NCBI RefSeq assembly: GCF_900343085.1
Contig: NZ_OPYI01000006.1
Coordinates: 62,001-126,000 of the forward strand
Direction: 5' to 3'
DNA length: 64,000 bases
DNA from: Aedoeadaptatus coli
Lineage (GTDB): Bacteria; Bacillota; Clostridia; Tissierellales; Peptoniphilaceae
The position numbers and the translations under genes are program-made. This document shows positions 57,138-64,000 of this stretch, piece after piece. Position 1 is the first letter of the stretch. Every line of letters begins with the position of its first letter. A model generated the notes under the pieces. The model was not told the DNA's origin. It ran no database searches and worked only from the letters and a program-made list of their open reading frames with translations.

Positions 57138-58319
57138 TTAGTCATTTGCGTAGTTGTCGAAGTAGCCTTGAACCATGACCACCGGCGTGCCTTTGTCGCC
57201 GCTGCCGCTGGTTAAGTCGGCGAGAGAACCTAAAAGGTCGGTGAGACGACGGGGCGTGGTGCCCAAGGTTTCGTCTTTGCCTAAGAGATCCGCGTCTTTT
57301 TCGTGGATTCTGTCCACAATGGCTGCTTCCATTTCTTCTGTGCTCAGGTCTTTTAATTCCGTATCGGCCAGATACTTCATCTTGAGCTCGTTGGGCGTGC
57401 CTTCCAGTCCGTCGGTGTAGGCCGGGGAAACCACCGGGTCGGCCAGTTCCCAAATCTTTCCGACGGGATCCTTAAAGGCGCCGTCGCCGTAGATCATAAC
57501 TTCGAAGTGATTGTCGAAGTATTCGTTCAACCGCTTTTGCAGGGTGTCGACGAAAATTTGTCCGTCTCTCGGGAAGAGCTTAATCTTTTCCGGGCCGGCC
57601 ATGTTGCTGCCCAAAAGACCGTATTGGGTGTTGTAGCCGTGATCGCTGCTTTCTTGGGCCAAAATATCATCCAGACCCAGAATGAGATTGCCGCCGTTGT
57701 CTTTCAACTCCCGCTTAATGAGCTCGCGAGTGTGGATGCTTGCCACCAAGACGTCTTTGGTGTAGGAGAGAATGGTGCGGGGATCGTTGGAGAAGTAGAT
57801 TTCGCTGTTCGGTGCGATTTCTTTGTAGAGCTTCACATAGTCGATGCCCGTGAACTCGTGTTTCACTTCTTCGCCGAAGTGTTCCCGATACTCCGCTTCC
57901 GTAATGACGTCGCGGTAGGGATTGATGCCCGTGCCGTAAAGTCTGTTTTCGTCCATTAAGTGGTTGCCCACTTCGTCGGAGGGAAAACTCAATAAAATAT
58001 GGAGCTTGCGGCCGCTCTTTGCAAGACCTTTCAAGATCGTGGAAAAGCGGTTCCGTGATAAGATCGGAAAAACGACGCCGAAGGGGCCGTCAAACTTTTC
58101 GGCCACGTCTTTGGCAATGTCGTCGACCGTGGCGTAATTGCCTTGGCTTCTTGCGACTAAGGATTCCGTCACACAGATAATGTCTCTGTCTTTCGGTTCG
58201 ATGCCTTCCGATTCGATGGCTTTTTTCACCGAATCAAAAACCACATCCACTAAGTCGTCACCCTTTTTTACGATAGGCAGTCGAATGCCTCGGGTCGTCG
58301 TTCCAATATAACGCTTCAT
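57138..58319 (-). CDS. Coenzyme F420-0:L-glutamate ligase-like protein (CofE domain)
   Basis: About 393 residues from the ATG at 58319; GAGG lies 11 nt upstream and a further in-frame ATG at 58346 is less likely. The fold is recognised from TRGIRLPIVKKGDDLVDVVF, then DIICVTESLVARSQGN and the FSRNRF-like loop (ILSRNRFSTILKGLA). True CofE adds glutamates to F420, but no F420 gene is seen here and anaerobic Bacillota usually lack the cofactor. The protein is longer than CofE (about 250) with an extra C-terminal part containing GDGAFKDPVGKIWELADPVV. Real substrate unknown. Confidence 0.75.
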   Translation of the reverse strand: MKRYIGTTTRGIRLPIVKKGDDLVDVVFDSVKKAIESEGIEPKDRDIICVTESLVARSQGNYATVDDIAKDVAEKFDGPFGVVFPILSRNRFSTILKGLAKSGRKLHILLSFPSDEVGNHLMDENRLYGTGINPYRDVITEAEYREHFGEEVKHEFTGIDYVKLYKEIAPNSEIYFSNDPRTILSYTKDVLVASIHTRELIKRELKDNGGNLILGLDDILAQESSDHGYNTQYGLLGSNMAGPEKIKLFPRDGQIFVDTLQKRLNEYFDNHFEVMIYGDGAFKDPVGKIWELADPVVSPAYTDGLEGTPNELKMKYLADTELKDLSTEEMEAAIVDRIHEKDADLLGKDETLGTTPRRLTDLLGSLADLTSGSGDKGTPVVMVQGYFDNYAND

Positions 58320-58431
58320 GATACGTATCGCCTCTTTCATATTCAAAAGTAAAAATGACTACCCTATTCTACCATACTTCACTAAAAGGTGGTATGATGA
58401 ACGTCAAAGAGATGGAAAAGGAGGGCGGCCG

Positions 58432-59784
58432 GTGGAAGATTCGTTTCGGCAAAGGGGCAATTTTTTTCGCAACCATTGGGTAATGCTTGCCATTTTGTGG
58501 TTGCTTTTTTTTGAGCGGTTGTGGATGCTGTCCCATTTAGGGCCAAGCTATGGCCTGAAGAGCGACGATTTAAGCTACATGAAGGCGGGGATCACCATGT
58601 ATCGCACCGCCACCTTAACCATGCACGGCGTGGTGAGCGCTCAAATCATGCCCGGACTTCCCCTGATTATCGCCCTTTTCGCGAAAATTTTCGGCACGGG
58701 CCACAGGCTTTGGCTCGCCCTGAAAGTGGCCTGGTGCTTTATGGGCACTATGGCCGCCTGGTTTACGTACCTGGCCATTCGGGAAAAGGCCCCCACCTAC
58801 GCCGCCGTCCTTCCCACGCTCATGTACTTTACCCCGGACTTCGCCTGGCAGGACAATTTGATTCTGGCGGAGACGCCCTATCTTTTTCTCGTGACCCTCT
58901 ACCTTTACGGCGTAATTCGCATGGGAAACAGAAAAGATTGGGCGGGCTTTATTATAATGGCCACAAGCGCCTACTTGGCTTTTCTTCTCAAGGCCCAGGC
59001 CCTTTGCCTCTTTCTCCTGCCCCTGCCTTACTTATGGATCAAGAAATATCCCTCCACCCGCCTCTACGGCCAGGCCTTTCTGATCTTCGTGGCCCTATTG
59101 GCCTTTATGCTTCCCTGGAGCGTGCGCAATTACAAACACTTCCGCGCCTTCATTCCCACCACCTACGGCATCGGCAATCCCCTGCTTCTCGGCACCTTTC
59201 AGGGAGAAGGCTACCCGCCGGAGGATGTTTTCGATCGCAGGAAGTTTGTGGACCAGGTGTATGAGGAACACGTCTTTTTGAAAAACAGTGACGGCAAGTT
59301 TGCGGCGAAGCACAAGCGCTACTTCGAGCTTCTCGCCGACGAAAAATTGGCTCGGGCCCGCATGGTCTACTGGTGGAAGGACGACCGCCGGTCCATGTTG
59401 AAAAGCTATCTGTGGCTCAAGCCCAAGAGCATGTTTTTCAAAACCTTTTACTGGGACGAGGTCATTCCCAAAACGAGATACCCCATCATCCATCTGCGGC
59501 AATTGGATTTTACCTTGGCCATGGCGGCGGCGGTGGCGGTGCTTCTCGCGAAAAGGACCGTGGCGGAAACCTACTTCGTGCTCTTTGCCTACTTCGCCCA
59601 GGTCTACATGTACGCCTATGCCTACGTCTTCGACCGCTACGCCCAGACCCTATTGCCTTTCCGCTACGTGGCCATCGGCTTTTTGATTCCCGCGGCGGTG
59701 GACATCTTCCGGCGCGCGCGCCGCTACATTCGCGGCAAGCAGGCTTACCGGGAAGGGTTGAAGAAACAGAAAATGGAAAATTGA
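58432..59784 (+). CDS. GT39-like membrane glycosyltransferase
   Basis: About 450 residues from the GTG at 58432 behind AAAAGGAGGGCGGCC; the open frame to the left lacks a ribosome site. About ten membrane segments. The first outer loop holds the acidic pair LKSDDLSYMKAG, as in PMT/ArnT-type glycosyltransferases of the GT39/GT83 group that use lipid-linked sugars. The C-terminal loop is basic. It probably attaches a sugar to a wall polymer or protein outside the membrane; the acceptor is unknown. Divergent from the CofE-like gene. Confidence 0.8.
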   Translation: MEDSFRQRGNFFRNHWVMLAILWLLFFERLWMLSHLGPSYGLKSDDLSYMKAGITMYRTATLTMHGVVSAQIMPGLPLIIALFAKIFGTGHRLWLALKVAWCFMGTMAAWFTYLAIREKAPTYAAVLPTLMYFTPDFAWQDNLILAETPYLFLVTLYLYGVIRMGNRKDWAGFIIMATSAYLAFLLKAQALCLFLLPLPYLWIKKYPSTRLYGQAFLIFVALLAFMLPWSVRNYKHFRAFIPTTYGIGNPLLLGTFQGEGYPPEDVFDRRKFVDQVYEEHVFLKNSDGKFAAKHKRYFELLADEKLARARMVYWWKDDRRSMLKSYLWLKPKSMFFKTFYWDEVIPKTRYPIIHLRQLDFTLAMAAAVAVLLAKRTVAETYFVLFAYFAQVYMYAYAYVFDRYAQTLLPFRYVAIGFLIPAAVDIFRRARRYIRGKQAYREGLKKQKMEN

Positions 59785-59799
59785 TTTTGAGCAAAACGA

Positions 59800-59830
59800 A
59801 AGCACTCGGATGCGTCCGAGTGCTTTTTCT
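59800..59830. terminator. Intrinsic terminator, bidirectional
   Basis: AGCACTCGGA pairs with TCCGAGTGCT around TGCG, with TTTTTC on the plus strand and TTTCGTTTT on the minus strand. It lies between the converging glycosyltransferase and proS genes. Confidence 0.9.
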
Positions 59831-59836
59831 GTGGGA

Positions 59837-61279
59837 TTAATACGCTTTTGCGTAGTAGACCATGTGCTTGGCGGGCTTGCCGCAGTGGACACAGGTGTCT
59901 GCCAGGTGTTCTTCGTCGAAAGGAATGCAGCGAATGGTGGCGGTAGTTTCGTCTTTAATTTCCGCTTCGCAATCTTCGTCGCCGCACCACATGCCCTTCA
60001 GGAAGGGATTGCCTGCGGCCATTTTTTCCTTGAAGTCGTCGTAGTCGGTGACGGTAAAGGTGTTTTCTTCCATGCGCTTTTTCGCCGCTTCAAACATATC
60101 TTTTTGAATGGTTTCAAGCATGTCGTCGATCTTCTCCGCCAGGTCTTCCATGGGAACGAAAATCTTTTCGTTGGTGTCTCGGCGCACGAAGACCACTTGG
60201 TTCTTTTCGATGTCCTTGGGGCCGATTTCCACGCGCAGGGGCACGCCCTTCAGTTCCCATTGATTGAATTTCCAGCCCGGGCTGTATTGTTCCCGGTCGT
60301 CCAGTTCCACGGTGAAGCGGTTCTTTAAGCTGTCGTAGAGATCTTGTGCCTTTTCCTTGACGCCTTCCTTGTGCATGGCGATGGGCACGATGACCACTTG
60401 CGTCGGCGCCACGTGGGGCGGCATGACCATGCCTCGGTCGTCGCCGTGAACCATGATGAGGCCGCCGATTAAGCGGGTGGAAATGCCCCAGCTCGTTGTC
60501 CAGGCCGTGGCGAGCTTGCCTTCCCTGTCTTGGAACTGAATGTCGAACATCTTCGCGAAGTTTTGGCCCAAATTGTGGCTCGTGCCCGATTGCAGGGCCT
60601 TGCCGTCGTGCATCATGGCTTCCAGGGTGTAGGTGGCGTCGGCGCCGGCGAAGCGTTCCGATTCGCTCTTCTTGCCCAAAATAACGGGAATGGCCATTTC
60701 ATCTTCGATGACTTGGCGATAAATTTCGTGAATGCGCAGGGTTTCTTCCTGAGCGTCTTCGTAGGTTTCGTGAACCGTGTGGCCTTCTTGCCATAAAAAT
60801 TCCACTGTGCGAAGGAAGGGGCGCGTGGTCTTTTCCCAGCGGAAGACGGAGCACCATTGGTTAATTAATACCGGCAGGTCCCGATAGGTTTGCACCCATT
60901 TGGAATACATGGAGTTAATAATCGTCTCCGACGTGGGGCGCACGATCAGGCGTTCCGCCAATTCTTCGTCGCCGCCGTGGGTAACCCACAACACTTCCGG
61001 GGCGAAGCCGTCGAAGTGTTCCACTTCCTTTTGCAGCAAATGTTCCGGAATCAGCATGGGGAAGTAGGCGTTTTTGTGGCCCGTGGCCTTGAAGCGCTTA
61101 TCCGCTTCTTCCTTAATCCGCTCCCACACGGCGAAGCCGTAGGGGCGAATAATCATGCAGCCTCTCACCGGGGCGTAGTCCGCCATTTCCGCCTTTAATA
61201 CCACGTCGGTGTACCACTGAGCGAAATCTTCGTCGCGGGCTGTAATCTCTCTTACAAATTTTTCCTTGTCTTTAGCCAA
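59837..61279 (-). CDS. proS: Prolyl-tRNA synthetase (archaeal/eukaryote-like short form)
   Basis: About 480 residues. The start is a TTG at 61279 (GAGGAGGCACACA upstream); the open frame that continues to 61663 runs through the T-box leader and is not coding. Class II motifs are seen in IIRPYGFAVWERI, ETIINSMYSKWVQT and the later EIGPKDIEKNQVV. The lack of the bacterial insertion domain and the C-terminal zinc-like Cys set (WCGDEDCEAE and CVHCGKPA) mark the ProS type 3 family. It charges tRNA-Pro. Controlled by a T-box riboswitch. Confidence 0.95.
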   Translation of the reverse strand: MAKDKEKFVREITARDEDFAQWYTDVVLKAEMADYAPVRGCMIIRPYGFAVWERIKEEADKRFKATGHKNAYFPMLIPEHLLQKEVEHFDGFAPEVLWVTHGGDEELAERLIVRPTSETIINSMYSKWVQTYRDLPVLINQWCSVFRWEKTTRPFLRTVEFLWQEGHTVHETYEDAQEETLRIHEIYRQVIEDEMAIPVILGKKSESERFAGADATYTLEAMMHDGKALQSGTSHNLGQNFAKMFDIQFQDREGKLATAWTTSWGISTRLIGGLIMVHGDDRGMVMPPHVAPTQVVIVPIAMHKEGVKEKAQDLYDSLKNRFTVELDDREQYSPGWKFNQWELKGVPLRVEIGPKDIEKNQVVFVRRDTNEKIFVPMEDLAEKIDDMLETIQKDMFEAAKKRMEENTFTVTDYDDFKEKMAAGNPFLKGMWCGDEDCEAEIKDETTATIRCIPFDEEHLADTCVHCGKPAKHMVYYAKAY

Positions 61280-61300
61280 TGTGTGCCTCCTCAATCCAAT

Positions 61301-61518
61301 AAAAAAACCACGGTTTCTCAGGGACGAAAAACCGTGGTACCACCCAAATTCAATACCCGCGTGGGGTATCCTCAATGTCGTAACGGGACAAGCGGTCCGT
61401 TTTGCGGACAACTCCGGAGCGGGATTCCGCGGGCAGCCATCGTCGAATCTTTCAATCGGTGAATTCGACTCCCTGAGATTTAGCCCCACGTACTTTTCTC
61501 CATCGAAGTTTTTGAATA
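61301..61518 (-). promoter_or_regulatory. T-box riboswitch leader of proS
   Basis: The minus strand has the T-box core GGGTGGTACCACGG (61345-61332), then a terminator stem ACCACGGTTT/AAACCGTGGT with a TTTTTTT tail (61340-61301), so the T-box can form an antiterminator by pairing with the stem. Upstream lies a stem I with GAGAAAAGTACG and the conserved AGGGAGTCG/GAAAGATTCGAC element. Uncharged tRNA-Pro would favour read-through. I could not fix the specifier codon with certainty. Confidence 0.9.
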
Positions 61519-61523
61519 CATCC

Positions 61524-61551
61524 ATTATACAGGGACGAGGCCCTTTGTCAA
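61524..61551 (-). promoter_or_regulatory. Sigma-A promoter of the proS T-box transcript
   Basis: TTGACA (61551-61546), 16-nt spacer, TATAAT (61529-61524) on the minus strand; both boxes match consensus fully. Start near 61517. Confidence 0.88.
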
Positions 61552-61601
61552 GTGATGGGGAGGTAAAATTTATATTTTTTCCTGCCCTCCGCCATCGGTT
61601 C

Positions 61602-61630
61602 TTGACATTGAAAATTCCTTTTACTATTAT
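61602..61630 (+). promoter_or_regulatory. Sigma-A promoter of glnN
   Basis: TTGACA (61602-61607), 17-nt spacer, TATTAT (61625-61630). The leader to ATG 61724 is about 87 nt. Confidence 0.75.
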
Positions 61631-61642
61631 AAAAGAAAACAC

Positions 61643-61706
61643 CCCTTGCGCCGCGAGGGTCATAGGTTTTTTTATATTGGTTATCTTTCGAGAGAACCAA
61701 TTTTTT
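61643..61706 (+). promoter_or_regulatory. glnN leader with two hairpins, second resembling a terminator
   Basis: Hairpin 1 (61643-61659) pairs CCCTTGC with GCGAGGG. Hairpin 2 (61677-61700) pairs TTGGTTATCT with AGAGAACCAA through a TTCG tetraloop, with one mismatch, and is followed by TTTTTT (61701-61706). That is terminator architecture upstream of the glnN ribosome site, so attenuation is likely. No known riboswitch is recognised. Confidence 0.6.
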
Positions 61707-61723
61707 CTATTTTAGGAGGGAAT

Positions 61724-63802
61724 ATGGATCTAGACAAAAAGTTCGGGGAAATGGCGTTTAACAAGCGCATGATGCGGGAAAGATTGCCCCACGCCATTTA
61801 CTACCGATGGAAAAACGCCATAAGGAACGAGGCGCCCTTGGATCGGGAGACCGCCGATGCCATCGCCCACGCCATGAAGGAATGGGCCCTGGAGAAGGGC
61901 GCCACCCATTACTGCCACTGGTTTCAGCCATTAAACGGCCTCACGGCGAAAAAACACGACGCCTTTTTGGACCGCACGGATAAATACGACGTGATTCAGC
62001 GCTTCTCCGGCAAGGAATTGATTCGCGGCGAAAGCGACGGATCGTCCTTTCCTACCGGCGGCATGCGCAGCACCTTCGAAGCCAGAGGCTACACCTATTG
62101 GGACGCCACGGCCAATTCCTTTATTATCGACCGGATTTTATACATTCCCACGATCTTCGTTTCCTTTAACGGAGACAAGCTGGACAAGAAAGGCCCCTTG
62201 CTCGCGTCCATGGGCCTGATCAGCGAGTACGGCTCTCGGGTGGTGAATCTCTTCGAAAAAGACGAATACACCTACCGCATGAAGCCGAAAGTGGGCTTGG
62301 AGCAGGAATTTTTCCTCATCGACAAGCGCCACTACGACAAGCGGAGCGATTTAAAGAGCATCGGCCGCACCTTAATCGGCGCCGGCGCCCCCAAGGGTCA
62401 GGAAATGGGCGACCACTACCTGGGCGGCATTCCCAAGCGGGTCATGGCCTTTTACGAATCCGTCAACGAAAAGCTCTGGGAGCTGGGGATCTTCGCTAAG
62501 ACCGAGCACAACGAAGTGGCTCCCTGCCAATTTGAAATCGTGGCCCTCTTTGAAAATGCCAACATCGCCGTGGACTACAATCAGCTCATTATGAGCATCT
62601 TAAAGGAAACCGCCGCGGACTACGACCTGGTCTGTCTGCTCCACGAAAAGCCCTTTGCCGGCGTCAACGGCAGCGGCAAGCACAACAACTATTCCCTCAC
62701 CACAAACTACGGCAAAAATGTCTTTGATCCCGGGGACAATCCCAAAGAAAACCTCACCTTCCTCTTATTCCTCGCGGCCATGATCGAGGCCGCCGACGAC
62801 TACGCGCCCCTGTTTCGCATCGCATCGGGCGGGCCGTCCAACGATCGGCGCTTAGGCGGATTGGAAGCGCCCCCTTCGATTATTTCCATCTTCCTGGGAA
62901 ACGATCTGGAAGAAATTCTAAAAGACATCGCCCACGAAGAATACCACGCGAAAATTGAAGCGCCGCCGGAGATCAAGATCAATTCCCTGGGCTACACGCC
63001 GAGGGATTCCAGCGACCGCAACCGCACCAGCCCCTTGGCCTTTACGGGCAACAAATTCGAATTCCGCATGGTGGGCTCCTCCATGACCGGGGCCGACGCA
63101 AATATTGTCATTAACACGACTTTGGGCCACAGCCTGAGAAAAATCGCCGAGCGTCTGGAGCCCTTTGCAGAAGATGAGGAGGCCTTGAGAAAAGAAGCCT
63201 ACACGGTCGTCGCCGAAATCGTAAGCGAACACGAGCGCATTCTCTACAACAAAGACAATTACGCCCAAGCCTGGGTGGAAGAAGCCGAGCGGCGGGGCCT
63301 GCCCCATTACCAAACCTTCTTCGAGGCCATTCAGGCCTTAAAGGACAAGGACTTAATCAAAATCTTCGGCGACTACGACGTGCTCAGCGAAAGCGAAGTT
63401 GAGGCCATCTACGAAGTGGGCCTGGAATCCGTGTCCGTTCACGACTTTTTGGAAGCGAGAACCCTCATGACCATGCTTTCGAAAGACGTGGAGCCGGCGG
63501 TGGTGGCGGAGCTGAACGACATTTTAAACGTCACCGGCCGCCTGAAAAACCCGGCACTGGAAGAGCGCCTGGAAACATTAAATGTGCTGCTCGAAGAGCT
63601 GCTTTTGCGGCACAAGAAATTAAAGGCCACCTACGCCAAGGCCAAGACCCTGGAAGGCTACGAACGGGCGGAATTTTTCGAAAAAGAAGTCATTACCCAA
63701 TTCCCCCACATCCGTAAAATCTGCGACGAACTGGAAAGTCGCATCTCAAGAAAACACTGGACGATTCCCACCTACGAAGATATTTTCACAGGACTCAATT
63801 AG
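61724..63802 (+). CDS. glnN: Glutamine synthetase type III
   Basis: About 692 residues from the ATG at 61724 behind AGGAGGGAAT. Type III is identified by length and by [49 protein letters not shown] and [14 protein letters not shown]. It makes glutamine from glutamate and ammonia with ATP, as a large oligomer. The [10 protein letters not shown]-like N-terminal part and the C-terminal coiled segment are complete. Its leader has an attenuator-like hairpin. Confidence 0.96.
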   Translation: MDLDKKFGEMAFNKRMMRERLPHAIYYRWKNAIRNEAPLDRETADAIAHAMKEWALEKGATHYCHWFQPLNGLTAKKHDAFLDRTDKYDVIQRFSGKELIRGESDGSSFPTGGMRSTFEARGYTYWDATANSFIIDRILYIPTIFVSFNGDKLDKKGPLLASMGLISEYGSRVVNLFEKDEYTYRMKPKVGLEQEFFLIDKRHYDKRSDLKSIGRTLIGAGAPKGQEMGDHYLGGIPKRVMAFYESVNEKLWELGIFAKTEHNEVAPCQFEIVALFENANIAVDYNQLIMSILKETAADYDLVCLLHEKPFAGVNGSGKHNNYSLTTNYGKNVFDPGDNPKENLTFLLFLAAMIEAADDYAPLFRIASGGPSNDRRLGGLEAPPSIISIFLGNDLEEILKDIAHEEYHAKIEAPPEIKINSLGYTPRDSSDRNRTSPLAFTGNKFEFRMVGSSMTGADANIVINTTLGHSLRKIAERLEPFAEDEEALRKEAYTVVAEIVSEHERILYNKDNYAQAWVEEAERRGLPHYQTFFEAIQALKDKDLIKIFGDYDVLSESEVEAIYEVGLESVSVHDFLEARTLMTMLSKDVEPAVVAELNDILNVTGRLKNPALEERLETLNVLLEELLLRHKKLKATYAKAKTLEGYERAEFFEKEVITQFPHIRKICDELESRISRKHWTIPTYEDIFTGLN

Positions 63803-63810
63803 GAGGCATT

Positions 63811-64000
63811 ATGACGAAGTATATATTTGTAACCGGCGGCGTGGTATCCGGCATCGGCAAAGGCATTAGCGCGGCGAGCATCGGCCGCTTGTTAAAAAAT
63901 CGCGGCTTCAGCGTGTTTATGCAAAAATTCGATCCCTATCTCAATGTGGATCCCGGCACCATGAGCCCCTACCAACACGGGGAAGTGTTCGTCACCGCCG
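63811..64000 (+). CDS. pyrG: CTP synthase (5' part)
   Basis: The frame starts at ATG 63811 behind AGGAGGCATT and runs off the right edge after 63 residues. The visible N-terminus [17 protein letters not shown] and [18 protein letters not shown] is the diagnostic amidoligase P-loop region of PyrG, which makes CTP from UTP and glutamine. It lies 8 nt after glnN, an apt neighbour because PyrG consumes glutamine. Confidence 0.97.
   Translation, partial: MTKYIFVTGGVVSGIGKGISAASIGRLLKNRGFSVFMQKFDPYLNVDPGTMSPYQHGEVFVTA

Noticed and set aside
61280-61663. 128-codon N-terminal extension of ProS
   Set aside because: The frame runs through the T-box leader and its terminator; the TTG at 61279 has a proper ribosome site and gives the normal family length.
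1-64000. Mobile elements, CRISPR arrays or prophage genes
   Set aside because: No transposase, integrase, phage structural gene, terminal inverted repeat or regularly spaced repeat was found on either strand.

Overview
The window is the replication-origin region of a mid-GC member of the Bacillota, most likely an anaerobic, non-spore-forming relative of the Peptoniphilaceae/Tissierellia. That placement is inferred from gene content: dnaA-dnaN-S4-recF-gyrB-gyrA next to rpmH-rnpA-yidD-yidC-jag-mnmE-mnmG-rsmG-parA-parB, sigma-A type promoters, strong AGGAGG ribosome sites, a proline T-box, a type III glutamine synthetase, the short ProS form, a CD1871A-type CXXC micro-protein and a CC/Se-motif protein. 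No species can be fixed. Genes left of about 28.6 kb run mostly on the minus strand and genes right of about 29.1 kb mostly on the plus strand, so forks leave oriC co-directionally with most transcription. I see no insertion sequence, prophage, CRISPR array or rRNA operon. The only tRNA is tRNA-Arg(CCT).

Layout. 0-4.5 kb: truncated zinc-ribbon protein, DMT transporter, two hotdog thioesterases, DNA polymerase IV, HAD phosphatase, DUF3783 protein. 4.5-10.2 kb: a five-gene dlt-like acylation operon (adenylating ligase, GNAT, carrier protein, MBOAT, SGNH-NodB fusion). 10.3-11.7 kb: a more AT-rich patch of small membrane or secreted proteins. 11.7-13 kb: ECF sigma factor with DUF4367 partner. 13-17.1 kb: OmpR-type two-component system next to an extracytoplasmic redox operon (TlpA lipoprotein, CXXC micro-protein, polyferredoxin). 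17.2-20.3 kb: MarR regulator, tRNA-Arg, and an RsbV-RsbW-sigma-PsiE cluster. 20.3-29 kb: gyrase and initiation genes with a bipartite oriC. 29-39.7 kb: rpmH to rsmG, then parA-parB with parS-like sites, then PhzF, cyclodeaminase and lipid-kinase genes. 39.9-43.2 kb: nuclease, ArsC-like protein, YoaK, Nudix, MutY. 43.3-48.1 kb: complete sufCBDSU. 48.3-56.6 kb: MarR, NamZ-type muramidase, AIM24, amidase, MurJ, CC/Se protein, LytTR-DUF3021, aldehyde dehydrogenase. 56.7-64 kb: small membrane protein, CofE-like ligase, GT39-like glycosyltransferase, ProS with T-box, GlnN with an attenuator-like leader, and the start of pyrG.

Points most worth following: the dlt-like operon whose ligase lacks the D-Ala-selective Cys and whose SGNH protein is fused to a polysaccharide deacetylase; an 11-bp-period direct repeat in place of a -35 box at the redox operon, next to an OmpR-type regulator; a parS-like site inside a terminator hairpin; three promoters of the form TGTTATAnT set 6-9 nt from the start codon, suggesting leaderless mRNAs; and a terminator-like hairpin in the glnN leader. 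All functional calls rest on reading motifs and context; no database search was run.
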